From Strongylocentrotus droebachiensis (taxonomy: Eukaryota; Echinodermata; Echinoidea; Camarodonta; Strongylocentrotidae): DNA of 64,000 nucleotides. Location of the stretch: NCBI GenBank assembly GCA_035222895.1, contig JAVYIG010002742.1, positions 1-64,000 on the forward strand, written 5' to 3'. This document shows, one piece after another, positions 45,058 to 56,900 of this stretch. A program made the translations under genes and the position numbers. The notes under the pieces are model-generated. The model made no database searches and was not told the origin of the DNA. It saw nothing but the letters and a program-made list of their open reading frames with translations. Positions within the stretch are counted from its first letter, which is position 1, and every line of letters begins with the position of its first letter.

Positions 45058-45889
45058 AATCCTGAGTTCTGGGAAGAGGTGAAAAATAATTTGTGAGCGT
45101 TATCATTCTTATTATGCAAGTGTGGAAGAACATTAGATAAGACATGTTCCCTGAAAAGCATGGCTCTTCAAATGCCTTTATATTCTAAATATGACATGTA
45201 ACATCGTAAAACTCGGGGGTAGGATTTTTACGCCACGTGTTCGTGTAGTCCCATATACATCTTTCTGTGTAAAGTGTTCGTAACTTTACCAAGACTTGGC
45301 CAAATTTCTTATTATTTTGATGATTCCAGAACCTTGCAATACACACACATTCTTATATGCTAGATGATCAACCTTTTTTGGTCGATTCCACACCGTGTCT
45401 TTCACAATGCAATCGCATGACCAGAACTTAACTTCATCTTTAGTCCTTCACTGCGAAGTTCTGTATTCACAATCACTGGTTTGGTATCAATTCAGAATCT
45501 TAAAGCCCCACTGCACTAGTTATAGCTACTTACGCCCTCTATACATCAATCAATGTATAATCGGTGAGCGTTGGTCCCCCATGATCCCTTTTTCTTATGT
45601 TATTTGAGAGCTGATTTGATGAGATAACCACCTGCCAGTGACCTTGCAGGGAGGTTTGTTTGTTTGTTTGTTTGTTTTCACTTCCGTAGAAAAATCATCA
45701 CAACATACAAATACATACATAAATGAGATATACGGCGGATAGCCCATTTCAGGTGTATTAACAAAAAAACGCCTGTTCTTCCATGGGGTCCGGATAAAAA
45801 GCTATTACAAAATGAAATCAAGACTTAGACAACCGCTGCAGGCCAGCGAGCTGTATGGAGAACTATGGTGGCCCTGAAGGGACATCGCG

Positions 45890-45960
45890 AATAGACCAAA
45901 TCGCAAATTATTCACGACGATATCGTGAATTTCGTCGTGAATAATTGGCGTGAATATGGT
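45890..45960. repeat. Outlying fragment of the 102-bp palindromic satellite
   Basis: Contains ATTCACGACGATATCGTGAA and 'tttcgtcgtgaataatt', shortened inverted-repeat versions of the array at 46300. Confidence 0.7.
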
Positions 45961-46299
45961 AGGTTTTAACTTCATATCATGCTATATGTATTTTATCTTT
46001 GGCAAGATAAGGTAAAGCACTAAGGGTAATTGTAAATCGGAAAGGAGAGAGAGAGAGAGAGAGAGAGAAGGAAAACATATTGCTCCGATTGACCCCCGGA
46101 CTCCTTGCCCCTGAATACCACCACAATCATCAACTACAACAAAAAGAAAACAATAATGATAATATTTGGCATATAATTTATGGATATGGAAGTACACTAG
46201 CGCCCAGAAATCGTGGTAAAAACGTCTCGTCATAATCGTCTTCAAGGGGCTGCATTGTTTACCGCTAGACTATAAAGGCAGGCCGCGTAAGCAAGGACA

Positions 46300-46684
46300 A
46301 ATATAATTGACGACGTCATTGGCGACTAAACCAGCCAGTCGTGAATCTCGTCGTGAATTTTATCGCCGAATATTCACGACGAAATTGACGACGTCATGAA
46401 TTTTATCGCCAATTATTCACGACGAAATTGACGATATCGTGAATTTCGTCGCCAATTTCGTCGTGAATAATTCGCGATTTCGTATATAGACGACGTCGTG
46501 AATTTTATCGCCAATTATTCACGACGAAATTGACGATATTGTGAATTTCGTCGCCAATTTCGTCGTGAATAATTCGCGATTTCGTATATTGACGACGTCG
46601 TGAATTTTATCGCCAATTATTCACGACGAAATTGACGATATCGTGAATTTCGTCACCAATTTTGTCTTGAATAATTCGCGATTT
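46300..46684. repeat. 102-bp tandem repeat with 20-bp inverted arms
   Basis: Each unit has AATTATTCACGACGAAATTG and its exact inverse CAATTTCGTCGTGAATAATT 22 bases apart (46411-46430 and 46453-46472), with ACGATATCGT in the loop. Units start at 46411, 46513 and 46615, exactly 102 bases apart, with a partial unit before. Confidence 0.92.
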
Positions 46685-46989
46685 ACAGCTGTAAAGTGAA
46701 AATGAAGGCGGTCATTGTCGCTTCGCGACAGACAGTTACTACTACATACAAATCAGATACTTTATACAATCATGGGGAAATTAGAATTAAAAGTAAATAA
46801 TTTCAATATAAACATTTCATTAAACAAAAAATTAACGATATAACTGAACATGTATAATATATTTTCGAGTCTAATAAATGCAATTTACATTTAGAATTCA
46901 TATTCAGTGGATTCTATAAGGGATACTGAACCGCACGAACCCTGAACAAATAAAGTAAAAAAAAAGAGAGGTAAACAGATTATTGAGCA

Positions 46990-47294
46990 CATTTCTAAGA
47001 TACTGTGAACAAAGTTATCAGATTGGATTTGAAATTTTGAATCGTGCAAGCACTACGGGTATTAGCTGGTAATTTGTTGTACAATGAAGCTCCTCTGTAA
47101 TAAAATCTGCTTTTACAATTATTGGTTCTCGGTCTAGGGAGACTTAGATTACCTATAGAACGGAAAAGGTACCTGTCTGCTTTAATCGGTACAGGACGTT
47201 TGATATATTCTGGAATAAGATTATTTAAAATTGTGTACATCATAATATACATATATATATCTTCTTGGCGGACACTTAGTATCTTCCAATTCAA
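46990..47294 (-). mobile_element. LINE ORF2 C-terminal fragment, minus strand
   Basis: Encodes YTILNNLIPEYIKRP, NLSLPRPRTN and SRFYYRGASLYNKLPANTRS then FKSNL, a LINE C-terminus of a different family from 42.6 kb. It runs to the end of the ORF at 46995. The rest of the element is missing. Confidence 0.75.
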
Positions 47295-47723
47295 TCTTCC
47301 AATTTAAGACTTCATGGCTAAACTAGTGTAGTCGGGCTTTAAGAGGAACTACCTCAATATCAAAGCATGCAATCAAATCAAGTGATATTTATGTTAGGTG
47401 AAGTGATTGCTTCTACTATTGTATTCTGCCAGATAAAATGGCTTTAAAAGATGGAGAATGTCACAAAGCATTTTTCCTCTTTATCAAGAATTAACTTTCT
47501 CTTTAAATTCAATACTAATAGGATTAAAGTCCACATAAGCATTTTTGTACGGACGGTCAAAGTGACTTCTCCTTTACACACAACTAAAGCAGAACAATAA
47601 TGCCATGCAAAAGCAGGAACATCCATCAACTGCAGATATTGTGTTTTATGATTAAGTCTCGCGGAACGAACACAATAAATGTATATGTAAACAATTTTTA
47701 TATGATATGATCGTTCCCTACGG

Positions 47724-47760
47724 TATATATGAGAGGAATAAACACGGAAGCAAATCAGTC
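47724..47760 (+). promoter_or_regulatory. Core promoter of gene B (TATA box and initiator)
   Basis: TATATAT at 47724-47730 and an initiator-like TCAGTC at 47755-47760, 31 bases apart, 130 bases before the start codon of gene B. Spacing is typical of a TATA promoter. Confidence 0.55.
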
Positions 47761-47958
47761 AGACTTGTTCTCTGGTTAAGGACTGTTCATGATAGCCAGG
47801 AATACGAATAGACACAACTGTTGCATACGTCATAATAAGTGTGTTCAGCCATTTACTTCTTCTCTTACTGCTTTCCTGACATATCGCCAAAATGAAGTCT
47901 TCGTCATATCAATTCATATGTGTCGTCATTCACGTAGTCACCTCGTCTCACTATATCT
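47757..47958 (+). CDS. Gene B exon 1: 5'UTR and signal peptide
   Basis: CCAAAATGA context; ATG at 47892. MKSSSYQFICVVIHVVTSS is a signal peptide with a hydrophobic core. It ends ATATCT/GTAAGT, phase 1, joining the CCP exon as C-LISASC. Confidence 0.75.
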
Positions 47959-50900
47959 GTAAGTATATATAGGCAGTCATATATATATATATATATTTTT
48001 TTTTTTAAGTAAACAGTATATAAAAAACAGTGTCATAGGTTTGGAGATACGTGCCCCCCCCCCTCTTCTCAACCCCTTCAATTATGAAAAGAACAGAGAG
48101 AGACGGGGGAGAGAGAGAGAGAAAGAGGGAGAGAAAGATACGGAGAAGAATAAGAAGAGAGATAGAGAGAGAGAGAGAGAGAAAGATGGGACAGACAGAA
48201 AGAAAGATGAGGAAAAGGAAGTGAAAAGAAAATCCTATGAGCCCCCCTTCTCACATCACACTACCTGATGTCTTTGTTATCTCGTATTTAATCTACCTCA
48301 TGAGCCCCCTCCCCCCTGCCCGCATGATATCAGTTCCACTGTCTAACGATATTTGTTCACACAGTTCTCTGTGTGTAATGAAGTCGTACACCCTAATTTG
48401 CAATATACACAAACACAATGCTACGTCAATTGCTAAATGTACTTACATTCACAGTAACAAAATGAAACGGAATGCGTTTTGCGGGTACTTGAGATTAAAT
48501 AGAGGATGGAATATTGTTACCCTAAATATCAACATAATGACAACAGCAACGACTACGACACAAACTTTCCCAACTGAATATAGAATACTTTTACTTTAAA
48601 TGTTACACTACTCCAATCCGATCGAATCTTTTGATCTATTGATACAAATATCTGTACCTGTCCTGAAAACACTGGAGCATGGAGCCGGCATGTCCAATCC
48701 AAAGTACCCTCTGCATCGAGGCCGCCAAAAGACGAGACTTGTGTACAACATTTCATTAAATTATTAGAGAATGTAGACGATTCGTTTAACCGTGCTCGAC
48801 TCTTAATCCTTGTCTAAATTCGGTTTACCCCTCCCGCGCAAAGCGCGGAAGTTTCGACGTTTCATTAAATTATTAGAGAAAAAAGACGATTCGTTGTACC
48901 GTTTTCGACTCTTAATAAACCCTAGTTGTCTGAATTCAGTTTCCCCCTTTAGCGCGAAGCGCGGAAGCTTTGACATTTCATTAAACTATTAGAGAAAGAA
49001 GACGATTCGCTCAACCGTGATCGAATCTTAATCCTTGTCTGGATTCGGTTTCCCTCTCCCGCGCAAAGCGCGGAAGTCTTGACGTTTCATTAAATTAATA
49101 TTAAAAAAAGACGCTTCATTACAACGTTTTCGACTCTTAAAGCCCTATTTATCTGTAATCAGTTACCCCCTCTCGAGCGAAGCGCGGAAGTTTTGACGTT
49201 TCCTTAAGTTGTTTGAGAGAAAGCAGATGATTTGTTGAAATGTTTTCGACTCTTAATAAGCCCTATGCATCTGAATTCAGTTTCCCCCTCTCGCGCGAAG
49301 CGCGGAAGCCTTGACGTTTCCTTAAATTATTAGAGAAAGCAAACGATTGAGTGTAATGCTCTCGACTCTTAATCCTTGTCTGAAATCAGTTTCCACCTCT
49401 CGCGCGAAGCGCGGAAGCTTTGACGTTTCCTTGAATTATTAGAGAAAGCATACGATTCGTTGTACCGTTCGTTACTCTTCTAGATGAAGTTTTCCCCACC
49501 CGCGTCAAGCGCGGAATTTTGGCATTTCATCAAAATTTAGAGAAAGGAAGACGATTCGTCGTACCGTTGTTGAATCTTAATCTTTGTTTGAATTTAGTTT
49601 CCCCGAAAATGTTGAACCTCTGATTTCTTTAGCTTATAATAAAGGAAAGTGAAACTTCGAAAAAATACAAGTATTTTAGTTGTAGTCACTCTCTAAGTCG
49701 TCACAGCGGATAAAAAGTCACAGTTCGTAGGGAAAAAAACTTGTCGGCCGACCGACAATATACATCTCACCGGCTTCAAACTTCTGCATTGATATAGTAT
49801 ACACGAGGATCGAGCAAAAATACCAACACAGCTGACCCGACACAGCAATATATTTACCCGTGCCTTTCTTGCTCCCTCGGCGAGACGACTCCACCCAACA
49901 ACCCCCTCTCTCTTTTACTCCTAATCGTCCTATCTCAGGCTCTTACCTCCCCTCTCTCTCCTCTCTTTTATCCCCCATTTATTTTTTTCCCTTTTCTCTT
50001 TTTTCTTCTTTTTTTCCCTTTTCTTTCTTTTCCTTTCTTTCCTCTCCTTTCTCTTTTTCTTTTTTCTCTTTCTTTCTTCTCTTTTCTTTCCTTTCTTTTT
50101 CGTTCTTTCCTTTCTTTTCCTTTCTTTCTTTTCTTTTCCTTTTCTTTTTTCTTTTCTTTCCCTTTCCCTGTCTTTTTTTCCCTCCCCCTTTTCTCTTTTT
50201 TTCCCGACGGCACCGCAATTTTACCGACAATATCCTGACAGGTGGGGGGTGTCGCACCCCCACACCCCCTTTGTAGACGTCCCTGGGTACCGGTTATAAA
50301 CAAACGACAGGACGGGATGCCTGTTATCATCGGGGCCCCACCGGAAACCAATTGAGCTCTACAAGATACAATGGCCAATTAAAATAAAGCAATTCATATT
50401 CTCAAAAACACAAGCTTCCCATGAGGTATTTTGCAGCAGTGTGTAATACATTTAACACCCTTTATATGTATATATTAACATATATACACATACACATACA
50501 AATTTGCGAAGAGGCAAAAAGCCCCAACCTGCCTAGCATTGCTTCGAAATCAAGATTTACTTGACTGACTGGGCGGGGTCTAGCTGAGTATTACAAGTTA
50601 ACTAACGTTGGAACCAGATAATTTAAATGTCTGGATCAAAGAGTGGGGGTGCCACCGTGGGATGGTTATGAAAACAAAGTGATACTTTAGGGACTCTTTC
50701 TCCTTTTAAGTGTAGGGCCTAATGATGAATGCAGAAGAAAAAGAAGGGTCTATCAGGGTTTTATGACCGGACTATGCACTTGTATTTGTTATTTTTGCCC
50801 TATTTTTAACCTGAAAATTTGGACTGTTTGTATTGCGGTTTCTCTCACGTCATGTTTTCAATTCAATTCAATTCAATTTCGATTTTATTACAAAGATACC

Positions 50901-53900
50901 AAATAAATAGTCCAAAGACTAACAATAACTGGCTCACAATGTATCATATAAAAATGCATTAAAAACAGTAGATTTAAAAATTTAGTAATAAGTTAAAGTA
51001 CATTGCTCACATTGTATCATATAAAAATGCAATAAAAACAGTTCATTTAAACATTCAGTAATAACTTAAAGTATGAAAAAAAGGGGGAAAAAGTGATTGT
51101 TAATTATAAAATGGTGATAATCAGTTTGTCAGTGAAATAAGAAGAAAGAAGTAAGAAAGAGTGAAAAGTGGAAGAGAGGGAAAGGATAAAGAGAAAAAAG
51201 AAAAGAGATTTCAATTTATGACAAATAAATGTAAGCAAATGAACGAGAATTGCGTTGATTCAGCTTAATGAAACATTGTACAAGTAAAATGCTCATATAC
51301 GGAAATGCCAAATGATACATTAATACGAATGCCATTATGGAATTGTTATTATACTGTTTAACATTGGTGAATATCAATGACCTATACATTTCGTGAAAAT
51401 TATTTATGAGTAATTATCACAGTGTCAGAAAATTGAGAAAAGGAAATACGAGACAGAAATAGAAAAAAAGTGGGAGAGGGGAGGAGGGAAAGGAGAAGGA
51501 GAGAGAAAAAGCTAGAGAAAGGGAGAAAGAGAAAGAGAGAGAGAGAGAGACGGAGAGAGGGAGAGAGTTTGAATAATGACAATACAATGTAAACAGGCCT
51601 AACAAGATTTCAGTTGATTGAATTTAGCAAACGAACAAGAGAGGGAACTGTCGATTGTTTATAGCGCTGGGTTCTGCATCGTGGCAGGGACAAATGATTG
51701 GAGTTTCTTAAGCTGCGGCAAGTAATCACATGGCGCGGTTGTGGCAGGAGATGACGGTGTCTTAAAGAACCCAGAAGTGATTTCGCAATGTTAGGCGTAT
51801 GCATTGATTTAAACGGGTTTATGTTCTTTCTTTATCCACTGAAACTATTGAAACTTGTTGGTGGGGAGGGGGGCGCAGTTGCAGAAGCCGGACTCGTTTC
51901 CGCACCCCCCCCCCACACACACACACACACACACACACCCATACACACAATTATATGGCGCACATTGATAGTAACGTAGTCGTGTTGTGGTCTAGTGGAT
52001 AAATCACCGGACTGTAGATCATAAGATACGGGGTTCAAATCCCAGCCCTGCACTACCGTGCTTTGGCAAGGCATTAATCTAAATCTTACAATATCCATAC
52101 ATGTGTCAATTAGAACGTGATGACTTACACAGACAAGACACCATGGAGGGTGAAAACCTTTCTGTGATTTTTAGGGGCGGGGTTGTTTTTTGTTTTAATA
52201 GGAACTACTTTTATTAACACAAATCAACCCAATTCCAATTGCCTTGTGCGTCATATATTGAAATGTGCGAACATGACGACGACGTGTTACGTAATCCGAA
52301 CATGATTTCTATGGGACAACGATAGGATATTGAAATTAACCTTGAGTTGATTTCTCGAAAGTAGTTGTGATCGTTTTCCAATAAAATATCCTCTCCACAG
52401 GTTTGATATCAGCTAGCTGTTCCATGCCAGACCCCATACCTAACACCATAACAACCTTGCCGAACCAAACGCTGGATACAGGTTCTTATATCACATGGGA
52501 ATGCAGCGATGGATACATGATGGATGGCCTGACAAACACTGTTGTATGGGTGTGCTTAGAAGACGGGTCTTGGCTGGGTCATACACCCGTATGCAAAGGT
52601 AATAGATTTAAAATGGAAATAATTGTATTTAAAGGAGTATTTGTACACCAAGGTCAAATGAAAGTGCTGTTATATACTGTAAAAACCTTTTAAAATAATT
52701 TGTTTAAGGGAATTTTCCAGGCAGTCTGTTTTTCTACAGGATTTCCACCCGAACAAAAACCCTATAATTTTACAGTTACCTTTTAAAGGGATAGTTGAGT
52801 TCTTTTTTCAGACCGCAAATGCCTTCAAAGTGCATGGCCATTGCTCTAATTCTTATCTTTGAAATTTCTAGTGCCCTTTTAAAAACCTAAATTGCTATGA
52901 TAAGGTAGTTTTAGACGTCAAAATGTGTGAAATTTAGCCAATACGAACATTCCAATTCAGCTCCACTTTGAACAAAATACGGTGACCGTTAATTAAATAA
53001 AGTATAAATAATAACAATACATGGGCCAGCTGGTTGTGCGTAATATAACCAAAGCGAAAAAGCCAACAAAAAGCCAACATCGGCATTGGCTGAAATACAA
53101 CGTAAAGGCTGGATACTGGCAAATGTTGATTAATGTCTTGTCAAAGGAGATTTTTTCCGGGTTGAGATCCGAACCCTCAATGAATGAAATGGGAGTCAAA
53201 TTAATAATAAACTACTATACCATATTTTGTTCCCCAAAATGCACGTGAGATCCGTTTTAACGTTTGCAGATGATATTCCGTAATTCGTAAACATTCTTTA
53301 TAAATAGTAATGCTTTGAGACAGGGGTTTTAACGCTAGCGTAGCGACAGATATTAATCTTCAGTAAAATGCGGCTGAAAGTATGTTAAATACTAAATTCA
53401 TTAAGCAAGGCTTCGTCGAAACTTTGTTCAATTTTACTATCCCTAAAATTGTTATTCATGAAAGATTACAATGAGATATTCTCATCTAAGAGTTAGTAAT
53501 AAATTAACAAAAGGAATGTCCAAATTGCACATACACTATGTTACGATGTCAACAGAAACAAAGCATCCCTTCATTAAAATGAATAATTGTAAATGAATAA
53601 TGTTTTCCCGAAAAGCTGTCAAATGTGAGGGAAGCCCACCAGAGGTCGCCAATGCATCCACCATCATACTAGGATCAGTGTATCAAGATATAGCTGTTTA
53701 CATCTGTCAATATGGTTATATTCCTGATAATGAACCAATCAGCTTCTGTCAGCATACAGGCAACTGGAGTACACCTAACTTTACATGTTCAGGTGAGTTG
53801 AAATTTATTTATTTATTCATCTATCTATTTCATGTTCTTTATACAGGGTAGACTCTCAGTACATACAACTGCTTTGCAAAAGACCCCTGCAGGTAGATGG

Positions 53901-56900
53901 TTTGTTTTACCTGATAGCAACAAATCTTGTATACTTTGAATATAAGAAGCCAGTTGACCGACGGCTCTAAGGCCTCTCCGAGAGACTGGGTAATGAGGAG
54001 TAATGCTTTACTAAACTGTTAATTTTGCTCATGTTTCTAGTTTTACAATAAATATGCATTATTAAATGATCCTAGTTTCTTAGATTTCTCACTTTTGATT
54101 ACGTAATTCTGATGTCATTTTCTTTTTCATCCTAGAAAATCCAAAGGGAAATTCATCACCTAATGTAGGTGAGTAACCTCGCGATTATCAGAGAATTATC
54201 ATTTTCAGTATGTTTATCATTGATATCTTATCGGCAATAGTGCACTGTCGCTCATAACGTTGGATTTTATTTTGTTTACCCTAATTTATGGAATTATTTT
54301 GACAATGATTTATTCCTAATAGATCTAGATAATAGTATACATTCTCAAATTGTATTGAATAATAATTTGCCAGTGTTTATTTTGCGTGACTGCTATAGCA
54401 TGTGTATGTTAGTATGCTTATTAACTAGGGGACCTACGCCCTTAAGTCATAAATGACAGTAGTGAGGATTAATGCCCCACAAAAGGGCACTAATAGCACA
54501 TCGACACGGTTTTGATCCTGGGGCCTCACAGTTACGAGGCCGTTGCTTTGCCACTGAACAATGACTGTACGCAGCGGGGGCTAGGGTAGGGGGCAGTTCC
54601 CACAAAACTAAAAAAAAAAAATGCAATAAATGTTTAATATTTCGTTGAATTTCCCCCCGGTCCCGAACATAAAAAAATATTGTGTGTGCCCATGCCTTGA
54701 GCCATAATGCATGGCCGTACAGAGGATTTTTTATGTTGGGAACCGGGGTAAAATGCAATGAATTATTGCAAAATTATTGCATTTTCTTTTTGTTTGTGTG
54801 TGTGAGGAACTGCCCCCTACCCTAGCCCCCGCTGTGTACAGTCATGGTTCAGTGGCAAACGATGGCCTCGTAACTGTGAGGCCCAATGATAAAAAACCGT
54901 GTCGATGTGCTATATTAGTGCCCTTTTGTGGAGCATTAATCCTCATTACTGTCATTTATGAATTAAGGGCGTAGGTCCCCTAGTTGATAAGCATATTAGC
55001 ATAACACGCTTTAGTAGTCTATTATCTAGATCTATTAGGAAAAAATCATTGTCAAAATAATTCCATAAATTGGGGTAAAAAAATAATATTCCAACGTTAT
55101 GAGCGACAGTGTACATGTCAAATGCGGTTATTTTAACAAACAGATGTATAATATAAATTCAAAGAAAAACATATATACATTCATTTAAACATTTAGCAAT
55201 CCATTATGAGCCATTGAGTTCATCCTCTGGTCGCCAGAGTAAAAAGAACAAGCTTGTTTATGGTAGTTCTTCCTGACATTGGTAAAATTATAGCATGAAT
55301 GTCAATCCATGTATTGGAGATGTATTTAATAATTTGATGTTTTAAAAAGACCAATGTGAATGGTCATTACAAAATGTAATCCTTCATGTGATATTTAGTG
55401 ATCCTGTATATAAAGAGCACTCAACACAAGGGAGACGATCAGAAATGCAGTCTTGATTATATAGACTGCTTTGTTACAGGTTTCAATAGGAAATAATGTG
55501 TTCAATTGAAACAAAATATGTTAGAATTGTAGACATAGATTTAGCTATACAGTGCGTCCCAGAAAAAATAAAACCGAGAATTATCGATGTTTTATTATAA
55601 CTTAGTCACATTTATAATTAATAAATGACACATATTTGGAAAGCTTGGATCCTCCTCCTTCATTTGATCTAACTCATATGATGCATATTTCATGCATGAG
55701 TGATTAAAATGAATTTGAAGAGAGGAAACCAAAAAGTCATTTGGCGGACGGTATTTGAATTTCAAGGAGAAAATCACATTTCTAGAAAGTTGGGTTTCTG
55801 CCCTTTCATATGACACCTCAATCAGGTAAAATTAGCAACGAATGACTTAGTTCTGTTTTTTTAAAGTAGTGCTTGCATTTCCATAATTTTATCAAAAGAA
55901 ATCGTTTTCACTGGGAGCCTGCCATAGCAACATGCAAAATTGACAACAGACTTAACTCCGTTTCGTTGACATTGAACTATGCATGAAGTCTTTCGTCTAA
56001 ATTAATACAGGTGGTTACTGAAGCAGGTCTCATTGACTGTACAAAGAAGATTGTTGCACTGCCTAAATTAATCAAAGAGTTTTAGTGATTATTAGTATTT
56101 CTTTATTCTGACCAAAAGGTTTACTATTAACACAATATAAAGCATGAAAGTTTGGTCAATTAGCCTACAGCTATATCTCATCATATTTCAAATAATATTG
56201 AATGTGAAGAGGACCTTTCTAAAACCACATTTTTCACAAATATAATATGATAGCATGAGAAAGCTCACATTTTATTGTCATATGTAACCTACTACAACTC
56301 AAACTTATTTGTAACGTCCTTTTTTCTCTTGAAATCTAATACAGGAACACTTGTGGTGGTCAGCCTTCCCGGCATAGTGACAATCGTCCTCATACTCATT
56401 ATGATAGGCCTAGCGTAAATATATACCTTTGATTTTTTTTTTCTCTTTTTTTTTCTTCTTTGGATTATTAAGTCTAATTAACGCCATTTGTTTTCCTTTG
56501 CTAAAATGTAATACATTGACCCGTTATCCAAAGTGATCTTATTTGTAACAACTGTACGCTGTTTCGACATAGGCTCTAATGCTTTTAACCAAACACAAAC
56601 TCTTTTAATAAAAATAAATATAAAGATTCGATGCTTCGGCAGTCTATGCGCCATATCAAAGACTTTTGAGCATATAGAACTCCACTTCTTGTGCCAGTTG
56701 TCATGGAATTAACGAATCATTTACTGCTCTTTTGATATTAGCAAACATTTTACTGGACCATTACCCCCCCCCTCCCGTAACCAAGAGTAACTAATACAAA
56801 ATAAAAATATAAGTATGTGTAACTGTGTGATTTCATGAATTTACTTATTTTAAAGTTTCGAGAAGCAATGTAGTTTATAATAATTAATACTTATAAAACG

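Noticed and set aside
46300-46684. CRISPR-like array
   Set aside because: Units are contiguous 102-bp palindromic repeats without unique spacers, in animal DNA.
49860-50378. Phe/Ser-rich and Lys/Glu-rich frames on both strands
   Set aside because: Pure pyrimidine tract; composition explains the open frames.
51978-52100. Functional tRNA gene
   Set aside because: Boxes A and B are present, but acceptor-stem pairing is absent and the 3' part is SINE-like and recurs at 22922.
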